Source: Alkalinema sp. FACHB-956 (GTDB lineage Bacteria; Cyanobacteriota; Cyanobacteriia; Leptolyngbyales; Leptolyngbyaceae). Taken from it: a DNA stretch of 64,000 nt. A model generated the notes under the pieces. That model saw only the letters and a program-made list of their open reading frames with translations, was not told where the DNA came from and made no database searches. Location: the NCBI RefSeq assembly GCF_014697025.1, contig NZ_JACJRC010000020.1:1-64000 (forward strand), given 5' to 3'. Shown one piece after another: positions 55,083-62,554 of this stretch (position 1 is its first letter; each line of letters opens with the position of its first letter). The translations under genes and the position numbers were made by a program.

Positions 55083-55189
55083 ATCCCCCCTAGCCCCCCT
55101 TATTAAGGGGGGAATAAGAATTAGGAATTTTGTAAAATTTCCTGTTTCGCTTTCAAAGTCCCCCTTATTAAGGGGGATTTAGGGGGATC
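55083..55189. repeat. Inverted pair of dispersed GGGGGATC repeats (MITE-like)
   Basis: GATCCCCCCTAG at the left end and ATTTAGGGGGATC at the right end face each other, each attached to a CCCCCTTATTAAGGGGG palindrome. The 107-bp block lies between the GH57 and coaX genes. A solo copy lies at 45664-45689. This element type is familiar from many cyanobacterial genomes. Confidence 0.7.
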
Positions 55190-55193
55190 TCCA

Positions 55194-57428
55194 CTACGGA
55201 ATCGTCACCGGAATCAGGGCATTTTCCGGTAGGTATTGACGATAGCGCCCCCCATCGGACATCACCGCCAAAATCCGCAATTTAGAATCCGGCTCCATTT
55301 GCAAATCAACCCAAGGCATGGAAATTTCCAAGCACTGCTCAATTTCCACCTGGGCGCGACTCACCCGATTTTGCCAGCGCAAATGTTCCTGAGCCTCCTG
55401 GAACCACAGGGTTCGCGTCAACAAATTCACTCCCAAATGGTGGTGGTAGAAGTAGGTCAACGGCGCTTCGTCCGGCAGTTCCACCAACGGCAGCGGACTG
55501 TTAAACATCGGCTTGTCCGCGTAGAACCAGAACAGATTAAACTCCGGTGGGCAGTCAATGCCGGGTTTAATGCCACTCCGGAAATCGAGGCGGAGATAGA
55601 AATTCAAGTGGTCAAACCCATACCACAGGCGTTGGATGGCACTGCTTTGGTGCATCGTCCCTCGCGCACCCCCCACTTCAAAGCGACCCGCCTTATCCCA
55701 ATCCTGCTCATCTCCCCGACCATCAATGATCGGATGGATGAAGCCCTGGGGTGCCCGATCGCCCGCAGCGGCATGGATTTCCACGGGACGCAGCACCTCT
55801 TCCGGCACCGGTTCATCCAAGGCTTGATACAGCGCCACCAGGTGCTCTCGGAACAGTTGATCGAAGATGGCATCGTGGTTGGACGAGTGCCCTTCGCCAA
55901 ACCACCAGAACCAGTCCGACCCTTCCGCCGCATAGAGGGCTTCCCAGGCTTCCGGATTCGCGTCTTCCGTGGCTTCGGGATGGCGGGCGAGGGTGTCCCG
56001 CGCTGCTGTTAGTAAATCCCAGGCTTTGTTTTTAGCCGGATCGCCAATCCAGGTGGTAAAGCTGCCGTCCACCCAGGAGCCGCTGTGCAGTTCTGCGGCG
56101 GGGATTGTGGCAGTGGTGGGGAATTTTTCAATAAATTCCGAGACGGTGACGAGTTCAATATCCGAGGTTGCACTCAGGGTGGAATAGAGCGCCTCTAGGA
56201 ACGGCTTACCGTCCTCGGGGTAAAACTCCCAGCAGTTTTCACCATCTAGGGCGATCGTAACGAGCCAGGGTTCATCCAAGGTGGTGGAAGTCGTGTCCTG
56301 CTTATCCTTCAACGCACGGGAAATCGATTCTAAATGCCCGATTAAATCCGCAGCGGCTTTCTTGGGTTCCATACCGCTGTAGGTAAAGCCAATCAGGTCA
56401 GACAGCCGGTGATCCCGGAAGACGATCGAAATATCCCCCGCAGGGGTTTCCAGCTTGTAGGGGCGATAAATCAGTTCAGGATCCTGCACCGTTCCCGTTT
56501 CATCGCGGTGGAAAAAGTGCTTAATGCTCCAACCCAAAACCGCTTCATCGGAACAAATCCAGCGAATATTTTCCTTGGCGACGTAGGGCAGGATCGCGGG
56601 ACTCACGGACTGTTCCGAGGGCCATAACCCACGCAGGGGCCGATCGAAGCGCTCTTCGTACATTTCCCGAGCTTTGCGCAGGTGGCGGGGGATATCTTCA
56701 GCGTATTGGAACCGGGCATTGGGCAACTTCATTTCGGGCACGGCCACGCGACCCGCATCCGTATCCGCCAGCAGCGGCATGATGGGATGGGTGTAGGGCG
56801 TGGTGGTCACTTCCAACTGGCCCGCATCCTGCATTTTCTTGTGCTGCGGGATGATGTTGGCCATGATTTCCCGATGCTTGCTGATGATGCGCTGCCGATC
56901 GCCCAGGGTAAAGCCCTTGCCCTGCTCCAACCAAGCGGCAATGTCGCGATCGCCCCAGAACAGGGGATCAATCCAGCACAGGTTATGCCAAGCCAGCAGA
57001 TCGCTGTAATCTGCATCTTGCCAATTTTCTAAACACCAGCCCCGACCCATTTCCTGCCGCTGGGCGTAGAGTTGGGAGTAGCGCGGGTGGGGATCAATCA
57101 TCGTGCGGTGGTGGGCATCGAAGAAATGCTCGATGATAAATTCCTTTTGGGTTACCGCTAGGTGCTCCGTGGGCGTCAGCGTCAGTTTTAGGTAGGGATC
57201 GAGCGCTGTGCCTTTGACGTAATCCTCAATTTGCAGCATCAACGACGGCACAAGATTCACCGTTTGATGCAATTTCGGATATTTCTCTAGTAATAAGATC
57301 AAATCTAGATAATCCTTGGTGCCATGCAAGCGCACCCAAGGCAAACGGTATTCCCCTTCAGCGGCACGGCTTTTGTAGAGCGGTTGGTGTTGGTGCCAAA
57401 TGAAGGCAACGTAGAGAGGATGTGGCAT
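55194..57428 (-). CDS. Glycoside hydrolase family 57 protein
   Basis: A 744-residue enzyme of the GH57 alpha-glucan-active family. It opens VAFIWHQHQPLYKSR, has the nucleophile motif GLWPSEQSV with Glu272 and the acid/base region IALDGENCWEFY near 395. The C-terminal 190 residues form a beta-sandwich-like extra domain (DLQMEPDSKLRILAVMSDGG). Cyanobacterial homologues are annotated as alpha-amylase or amylopullulanase-like and probably act in glycogen turnover; the exact linkage is unknown. Start ATG 57428. Confidence 0.92.
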   Translation of the reverse strand: MPHPLYVAFIWHQHQPLYKSRAAEGEYRLPWVRLHGTKDYLDLILLLEKYPKLHQTVNLVPSLMLQIEDYVKGTALDPYLKLTLTPTEHLAVTQKEFIIEHFFDAHHRTMIDPHPRYSQLYAQRQEMGRGWCLENWQDADYSDLLAWHNLCWIDPLFWGDRDIAAWLEQGKGFTLGDRQRIISKHREIMANIIPQHKKMQDAGQLEVTTTPYTHPIMPLLADTDAGRVAVPEMKLPNARFQYAEDIPRHLRKAREMYEERFDRPLRGLWPSEQSVSPAILPYVAKENIRWICSDEAVLGWSIKHFFHRDETGTVQDPELIYRPYKLETPAGDISIVFRDHRLSDLIGFTYSGMEPKKAAADLIGHLESISRALKDKQDTTSTTLDEPWLVTIALDGENCWEFYPEDGKPFLEALYSTLSATSDIELVTVSEFIEKFPTTATIPAAELHSGSWVDGSFTTWIGDPAKNKAWDLLTAARDTLARHPEATEDANPEAWEALYAAEGSDWFWWFGEGHSSNHDAIFDQLFREHLVALYQALDEPVPEEVLRPVEIHAAAGDRAPQGFIHPIIDGRGDEQDWDKAGRFEVGGARGTMHQSSAIQRLWYGFDHLNFYLRLDFRSGIKPGIDCPPEFNLFWFYADKPMFNSPLPLVELPDEAPLTYFYHHHLGVNLLTRTLWFQEAQEHLRWQNRVSRAQVEIEQCLEISMPWVDLQMEPDSKLRILAVMSDGGRYRQYLPENALIPVTIP

Positions 57429-57600
57429 GGCAATGTGAGCAACGAAACGTTAATGAATAAGGTGCTGTGTTCTATTGTGCTACTTTCCTGCGATCGTAAC
57501 AGCTCAATGGTGACGGTTCCCATGATCTATGGGTTGTTTTAATTTGTGGTGCTGGGAATGATGGCCGTGAAATTGGAGAGAGTCCAGCCTGGGGACGCCG

Positions 57601-57624
57601 GAGCGATAGACTGAGCGATAGACT
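57601..57624. repeat. Tandem repeat, 2 x 12 bp
   Basis: GAGCGATAGACT occurs twice, between the divergent GH57 gene and the Uma2 remnant. Confidence 0.75.
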
Positions 57625-57694
57625 ATTAACCAGGAACCGGAATGCGAGGGATGTGACCCCATGAATTTTCCTGCCCAACCCCATCGATTTACGG

Positions 57695-57922
57695 TATTTG
57701 AACTATGATCGCGGGGTCAAAGCCACCGCCTATGCCCAAGCAGGCATTGAGGATTACTGGGTCTTAGATGTCATCGATCGACGGCTCCATGTCTTCCGTC
57801 AACCAGCAGCCTCTGGCTATCAGCAGGAACTGATTCTCGCGGAAACCTTAACGGTCAGGCTGATCGCGTTCCCGGACTTAGAAATTGCCATTCAAGATCT
57901 GCTGCCTCCTCTCATTCCTTAA
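57695..57922 (+). pseudogene. Uma2/DUF820 nuclease-fold remnant (C-terminal part)
   Basis: About 75 residues match the C-terminal part of the Uma2 (DUF820) PD-(D/E)XK-like family: YDRGVKATAYAQAGIEDYWVLDVIDRRLHVFRQP, read in pieces. The usual N-terminal two thirds, including the acidic active-site residues, are missing, and upstream sequence has no matching frame. ATG 57698 would give a 74-residue product, but a decayed copy is more likely. Confidence 0.7.
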
Positions 57923-57939
57923 AACAACATCGTGCCTTA

Positions 57940-57986
57940 AAACAGCAAGACAGGCGATCGCCGATGTTAACGATCGCCTGCCTTGC
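57940..57986 (-). terminator. Long stem-loop with HIP1 sequence downstream of nfu
   Basis: GCAAGACAGGCGATCG and CGATCGCCTGCCTTGC form a 16-bp stem with one mismatch and a 10-nt loop (57945-57986). On the minus strand it is followed by TGTTTTAAGG. It is 62 bp past the nfu stop and 22 bp past the convergent Uma2 remnant. Confidence 0.7.
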
Positions 57987-58048
57987 CAACTTGAACTCCG
58001 TGGCCCAAGATCACCCAGTCGTTGAGCCGATTTCAGAATCTCGAAATC

Positions 58049-58285
58049 CTAGAAAACTTGTTCGACTTCCGTAATTTCGGGAATTTGCTCCCGCAGACGG
58101 CGCTCAATCCCCATGCGCAGGGTCATGGTGGAACTGGGGCAAGATCCACAAGCGCCCTGGAGCCGCAGCTTGACGATCGGGCCATCAATTTCAACCAATT
58201 CCACATTGCCGCCATCGGAAATTAGGTAAGGACGCATTTCATCCAATACCGTTTCCACATTGTCGTTTGTTAATGCCAGTGCCAT
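58049..58285 (-). CDS. nfuA: NifU-like iron-sulfur scaffold (Nfu)
   Basis: A 78-residue single-domain Nfu protein that carries and delivers [4Fe-4S] clusters; in cyanobacteria it is essential for photosystem I assembly. It has [21 protein letters not shown] and the cluster cysteines in [12 protein letters not shown] 58285, with AAGGA upstream, matches family starts; the frame is open to 58306. Confidence 0.95.
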   Translation of the reverse strand: MALALTNDNVETVLDEMRPYLISDGGNVELVEIDGPIVKLRLQGACGSCPSSTMTLRMGIERRLREQIPEITEVEQVF

Positions 58286-58463
58286 ACAGGATATTCCTTG
58301 TTGCAACTTGATGAAGGTTTGCCTATGCCAATCCTAGCGGATCACGCCTCCCCCCTAGCCACACCCCCAGCCATCCTGCATTGATTTTTTGAGGGGTAAC
58401 TATGGGAAAAATCTCTAGAACTCATCTTCTAGAACCAACGTTCTGCAACCTTTTCTCTGGAAC

Positions 58464-59117
58464 CTAGGCCAGTAATTGAATGTTGGTAAACACAAATTCA
58501 ACGGGTTGAGAGTTATCTTCCGTAGTGATCACTCGCTTGTTAAGGACTGTGTACCCATTCACTTCTTCGTAGCTATCCTCAAATAGTTGTTTGGGGCTGG
58601 TTTGCACACCAGTTTGGGGATCATGATACACAGAGTCGTAGGTGTGGGACAGATAGCCAGCCCCCGTCTCGTAGGTGCTAAAGGTGTTAATCGTTACAAC
58701 ATTGCCATGGATATGGCGATGGACAAGTACCACTTCGTTGTTGCGCACTTTGTAGCGATCGCCCGTTGCCTTACCGCCCATGATAATTTCCACCGCGCCG
58801 GACTCATCGGTCTCGCCAAAGGTGAAGGTGTTGGCTCCGTGGGTTTGCTCAAAGGCACGTCGAACTCGGTGAATAGCCGTTTCCCACAGTTGACCTTGAA
58901 TTGCTTTCAGAACTTCTTCGTCCTCAATCCCCGTCACCTCACCCTTATAGCCCATACGTGGATCCGGAGAGACCTTGGCCTGTCCCTGGAACACCTGGTC
59001 ACCACAACGATAGGTCACATCTGCGGTATAGCCGGGAAAGCTGGAATCCCAGGTATAACGGTTTTCATAGGCCGCCCGAAACAGGGTGGTTGCATCTGCG
59101 CCTACAGCAATGTTCAT
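58464..59117 (-). CDS. DUF3386 family protein
   Basis: A 217-residue soluble protein resembling cyanobacterial DUF3386, with ATTLFRAAYENRYTWDSSFPGY and TGDRYKVRNNEVVLVHRHIHG. The fold appears mostly beta. Function is unknown, and no signal peptide is present. GGAG precedes ATG 59117. Confidence 0.88.
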   Translation of the reverse strand: MNIAVGADATTLFRAAYENRYTWDSSFPGYTADVTYRCGDQVFQGQAKVSPDPRMGYKGEVTGIEDEEVLKAIQGQLWETAIHRVRRAFEQTHGANTFTFGETDESGAVEIIMGGKATGDRYKVRNNEVVLVHRHIHGNVVTINTFSTYETGAGYLSHTYDSVYHDPQTGVQTSPKQLFEDSYEEVNGYTVLNKRVITTEDNSQPVEFVFTNIQLLA

Positions 59118-59176
59118 CAGTCTTCTCCATGAAAGTCTGTTCTATCTTAGCGTTCTGCCTTGCTAGATTTAGCGGA

Positions 59177-59245
59177 GCTGGGATAGGGAGACCCGACAGG
59201 CTGAGATAGGGAGACCCGATAGGCTGGGATAGGGAGACCCGATCG
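59177..59245. repeat. Tandem repeat, 3 x 23 bp
   Basis: Three 23-bp units, each containing GATAGGGAGACCCGA, with one or two changes between copies. Each copy has an internal small palindrome GGGAGACCC-like core. Confidence 0.85.
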
Positions 59246-59282
59246 ATCCTGGCTGCAAAAACGCAGTAACTGCCAGAAAAAT

Positions 59283-59319
59283 ACAGTAAAAAACCAGCCT
59301 AGAGATGGTAGAAGGCTGG
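59283..59319 (-). terminator. Rho-independent terminator, minus strand
   Basis: CCAGCCT and AGGCTGG (59294-59319) form a 7-bp stem; on the minus strand it is followed by seven T. The nearest upstream minus-strand gene is glycerate kinase, about 410 bp away. Confidence 0.65.
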
Positions 59320-59652
59320 CTTACACTGAATATCAGGACTGTCAGGTAGACGGACTTTCGGCAGATGCTCTTGCTAGATTTGGTAGATTAGAGGTTTAGA
59401 TCCAACGCGATTTAAATTCGTAGTTTTAATTCAGAGTTTAAATCTAGCTGGGTGGTAGATGGCCCTTGAAAAATTCCTACTACCGGACAAGGACCCAAAC
59501 TTGCGTACTTGTTGACAGTTTAAGGGTCAACGATCGCCAGATTCTTGAGTAAATTCCCCATACTTTTGATGAGGAATTGATGAAGCGGGATCAGCGTATT
59601 TTGTACAGAAGCGCCTGAATGGTCGGGCCATATCTGACGAGCAAGACTTAAC

Positions 59653-59736
59653 TTGCTCACAGGTTATTGCTCACAGGTTATTGCTCACGGGCAATTGAGC
59701 ACGAGCAGTTGATCACGGGCAATTGCTTACGGGCAA
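59653..59736. repeat. Tandem repeat, 6 x 14 bp, covering the glycerate kinase stop codon
   Basis: Units run TTGCTCACAGGTTA (two exact copies), TTGCTCACGGGCAA, TTGAGCACGAGCAG, TTGATCACGGGCAA and TTGCTTACGGGCAA. The sixth unit contains the TAA stop (59727-59729, minus strand) of the glycerate kinase gene. Confidence 0.88.
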
Positions 59737-60785
59737 TATATCCGGCAAGGGAGATGGTTAGGCTGAATGTCGATCACGCGATCGACCCATTGTGGCTCTT
59801 CCAGCAACGGTTGAATAAACAGTTCTGGATGCAGTGCTTTCCAAAAATATTTCACGAAGTCAGTAATTTCTGCGTCGCTCATCCCCGGCTTGCCCTGGGC
59901 GATCATGCGATGTTCTGCCTCGCAGCGCCATTGGATACTCAAACGGTAGTCTGGCACCTGCAAAACAATCAACCGATCGAGCAACTCCCACAATGGCTGA
60001 TAGGCATACAAGTTCCGGTTCATATCCCGAGCAAACTGGCGATCGGCCTCCGTCACGATCGGTTCCGGCGCAGAGTCAAACATAAACGGCGCAACGGGCC
60101 GACAGCCGACAAACCAGCCCTCAAACAACACCACATCTGCCAGCGCAATCCGCTCGGACTGGCGGCGATCGCCCGCCCCCTGGAAGGCTGATTTATCGAA
60201 GCGTGGCAGGTCTACGGGAAATTGCTGCGATCGTATTTTTTCCAAGACCGTTAACCCCAATTCCACGTCATGGGTTCCGGGTGGCCCTCGTCGATCGAGA
60301 CGCGGATCCCGCAATCGCAAGGCTTGACGCTCAGCATAGGTCAAGTACAGATCATCCAGGGAAAAGCCGATCGCGCGCTGGCCCAAGTGCTGCAATAGAA
60401 TCGCCAAAATTTGGGTCAATGTAGTTTTGCCTGTGCCCTGACCGCCCAAAAAGCCTACGATCAACGGCTGCGCTTGTTGCTTTCGCCATTCTGCAATCTG
60501 CTGCGCTAGGGGAATCCACACCTGCCATAACGGAGGCAGCAAATCCTCAGGAAAAGCTAAGGCTTGGGAAAAGGTTTGAAAATCAGCATAAATCCGCTGT
60601 AAAAACGTCAACCTTGCCTCAATTTCTGTCTGGAGTGCCTGGGGATCGTCGCTGGGTCGATCGGCCTCCGGTACAGCCTGTGGCCCTGGGTCTACTAATC
60701 GACGAGCCGCTAGTTGACGAGCCACGGTGGCAATTGAGGCTTGTCCTGCTAAAAATTCCTGCAATGGTTGGCTCAAATCGCCCAT
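59727..60785 (-). CDS. D-glycerate 3-kinase (plant-type GLYK)
   Basis: Phosphorylates glycerate to 3-phosphoglycerate, the last step of photorespiration. The 352-residue P-loop kinase has a helical N-terminus, Walker A at 114-122 (GGQGTGKTT), SLDDLYLTYAERQAL, RGPPGTHDVELG and VVLFEGWFVG, the plant and cyanobacterial GLYK signatures. The N-terminal 80 residues are poorly conserved. The final residues come from the tandem repeat at the 3' end. Divergent from the COP23 gene. Confidence 0.92.
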   Translation of the reverse strand: MGDLSQPLQEFLAGQASIATVARQLAARRLVDPGPQAVPEADRPSDDPQALQTEIEARLTFLQRIYADFQTFSQALAFPEDLLPPLWQVWIPLAQQIAEWRKQQAQPLIVGFLGGQGTGKTTLTQILAILLQHLGQRAIGFSLDDLYLTYAERQALRLRDPRLDRRGPPGTHDVELGLTVLEKIRSQQFPVDLPRFDKSAFQGAGDRRQSERIALADVVLFEGWFVGCRPVAPFMFDSAPEPIVTEADRQFARDMNRNLYAYQPLWELLDRLIVLQVPDYRLSIQWRCEAEHRMIAQGKPGMSDAEITDFVKYFWKALHPELFIQPLLEEPQWVDRVIDIQPNHLPCRIYCP

Positions 60786-60900
60786 GAATTTCTATCAAAC
60801 TCTCCCTGACCACCCCCCATTTTATTCCGGACGGCTCAAATCGGCTGGCGTCTTAAGGGATCAAGGTGCTTGTTCTCTGGGCATCCCTTACTGGCTATGG

Positions 60901-61563
60901 ATGCAACCTCCTATGACTTTTTGTGACTGCTACCTGCCCATTCTGTTGAATCGCCCCAGGGCTACAAGCGAGCCATCTCAAAGCCCCAGGGCAAAACAAG
61001 ACTCATCCATCGGCCCTCTGGCTCGATCGATCGCAGTTGGCCTCTTGGCGATCGGAAGCACTCTGGCCATGTTTCCCAGAGCCAGCCAAGCAGCCACCTT
61101 TCCCAACCTGGTTTTTGAATGTCCCAAGGGTAGCCGAGTCATGGTGGCGCGATCGATTACAAGCCGCAAGGTCAGCCAACCCATTTTGCAGTTCACGGGA
61201 CGGGGCAAGTTCTCTGCCAACCATCGCTGCCGGGAAGTGGCCGCCCGCTTCAATTTCCTCAATTCTGGTACTAGTGAATATTCCCTCGCCTATCTGACGA
61301 CCGGAATTCGCAAAAATCAGCCGATCGTCTGTAGCGTGGAGGAATACGGCGCACCCTGCAATCAGACGGAAGGTGTGCAGATCCTCACCCTCAATCCCCG
61401 CGATCGCAGTCCTGCCCGCCGAGATTATGCGTTGAGTCTCATTGTGGCGCGCTTGCACCAGGCAAACACCAAAACACCTGTTCTAGTGGATTCTCCTCCG
61501 GCGCAGTATGTCAACCTTCGGGAGTTAATTGAGCAAGCCCTACAAGACACACAGGCAGAGTAA
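60901..61563 (+). CDS. COP23 domain secreted protein
   Basis: An exported protein of about 220 residues. After a long N-terminal stretch a signal-peptide core (IAVGLLAIGSTLAMF) ends in RASQAATF, a typical cleavage site. The mature domain has the four cysteines of the COP23 family (FECPKG, HRCREV, VCSVEE, APCNQ). COP23 was found as a circadian oscillating membrane protein; its role is unknown. The frame is open to 60727, overlapping the divergent glycerate kinase start; ATG 60784, 60901 and 60913 are all possible and no ribosome site decides. Confidence 0.78.
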   Translation: MQPPMTFCDCYLPILLNRPRATSEPSQSPRAKQDSSIGPLARSIAVGLLAIGSTLAMFPRASQAATFPNLVFECPKGSRVMVARSITSRKVSQPILQFTGRGKFSANHRCREVAARFNFLNSGTSEYSLAYLTTGIRKNQPIVCSVEEYGAPCNQTEGVQILTLNPRDRSPARRDYALSLIVARLHQANTKTPVLVDSPPAQYVNLRELIEQALQDTQAE

Positions 61564-61608
61564 CTGAGCCCGTTTGAAGGCTCTAGCGGTCTGAAGCGTT
61601 GGCCTTCT

Positions 61609-61794
61609 TTAGCCTTCTGCCAGCGAACTTTGAACGGGCTGGCTTGGCGCAGGTTTAGGGATGCCGACAGACACAGACAGAGAAGGGGTGGGCCAATGGG
61701 GCATCGTTTGCCAACAGCGGGGACAAAACCATTCGACTTGTCCACGCTTGACATAACGCAGCAGGGAAGTTGAGCAGCAAGGACATTGGGTCAT
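61609..61794 (-). CDS. Small zinc-ribbon protein
   Basis: A 61-residue protein with two CxxC knuckles (QCPCCSTSLL and WFCPRCWQTMP), typical of a short cyanobacterial zinc-ribbon family. The C-terminal half is Pro/Ser-rich and disordered. AGGT lies 8 nt before ATG 61794. Convergent with the COP23 gene, 45 bp apart. Function unknown. Confidence 0.75.
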   Translation of the reverse strand: MTQCPCCSTSLLRYVKRGQVEWFCPRCWQTMPHWPTPSLSVSVGIPKPAPSQPVQSSLAEG

Positions 61795-62115
61795 GGTGGA
61801 TTACCTAAGTTAGACTTTAAAATTTTTTGAAAAATTATAAAAACGACCAACGGTGAAAACCCCAAAGGACTGGGACAACCAGGCAAGCCCGTCTGGACAG
61901 GGATCCTAGGGAAAATCCTGGCTGAGTTGGCGGACTAAGTTTTACGGACTGAAGTTAACTTGAAGTTAACTATGAATAACGATGAAGATTTAGTTGACTA
62001 AAACGCTGCTCCTTCAGCTGTCAGCTCAGGGGTTCCCCATTGTCCAGTTCAGGGATTCTGCAACGGGGGAGGCGCAGGGGATGGAGAAGAATGTGCTGTG
62101 CGATCGAGGACAACT

Positions 62116-62173
62116 GAATTCACTGACTACGGATTCACTGACTGCGGATTCACTGACTGCGGATTCACTGACC
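62116..62173. repeat. Tandem repeat, 3.9 x 15 bp
   Basis: GAATTCACTGACTAC, two exact GGATTCACTGACTGC units and GGATTCACTGACC follow each other. Confidence 0.88.
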
Positions 62174-62458
62174 ATCATTTACTAACAAACAACATCTCCT
62201 AGGGTGAAGGGGGATCGATGGGAGTCGGCTTCTCATTTCACAATCATCATTTCCTGTAGTGTGGTACGTTTCGTTGTTTAACCACTGGTGATAGACTAAC
62301 GAACTTCATGGGGATCAAACATTGGGCAATCTCCCTATTTGCCTGGGGAGATTCACCCAATCCGGTGTTAAGTTTGATGTCATTTGGAGAGAAATCGGGG
62401 GGATGCGAATTCGGGTATGATGCCGACAGAGCGGATATACAAGGATGCAGGCAAGCCT

Positions 62459-62540
62459 GTATTGGGTTACGCCCGTATTGGGTTACACGATTGAGTTACG
62501 CCTGTATTAAGTTGCGCCATTGAGTTACGCCCGTATTGAG
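62459..62540. repeat. Degenerate tandem repeat, unit about 16 bp
   Basis: Four to five copies related to GTATTGGGTTACGCCC with alternation of GGGTTACGCC and GAGTTACGCC lie just before the GT39 gene. Confidence 0.75.
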
Positions 62541-62554
62541 TCAGTAGTGAGTTC

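Larger units (their letters stand above)
59118..59726. other. Repeat-rich intergenic region
   Basis: About 610 bp with a 23-bp array (59177-59245), a minus-strand terminator (59283-59319) and the beginning of a 14-bp array (from 59653). No gene is supported. The terminator sits about 400 bp past the glycerate kinase gene, so this strip may be transcribed as a 3' extension or a small RNA. Confidence 0.5.
61795..62554. other. Repeat-containing intergenic region
   Basis: About 760 bp upstream of the GT39 gene. It holds a 15-bp array (62116-62173) and a degenerate array of about 16 bp (62459-62540). The frames at 61994-62185 and 62308-62523 are products of these repeats or lack family features and were not called. 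Confidence 0.55.

Noticed and set aside
59653-59736. Possible CRISPR array
   Set aside because: The 14-bp units are directly contiguous with no spacers, and no cas genes are near.
61994-62185. 63-codon frame with DSLTA repeats
   Set aside because: The repeats come from the intergenic 15-bp array and no ribosome site or family is seen.
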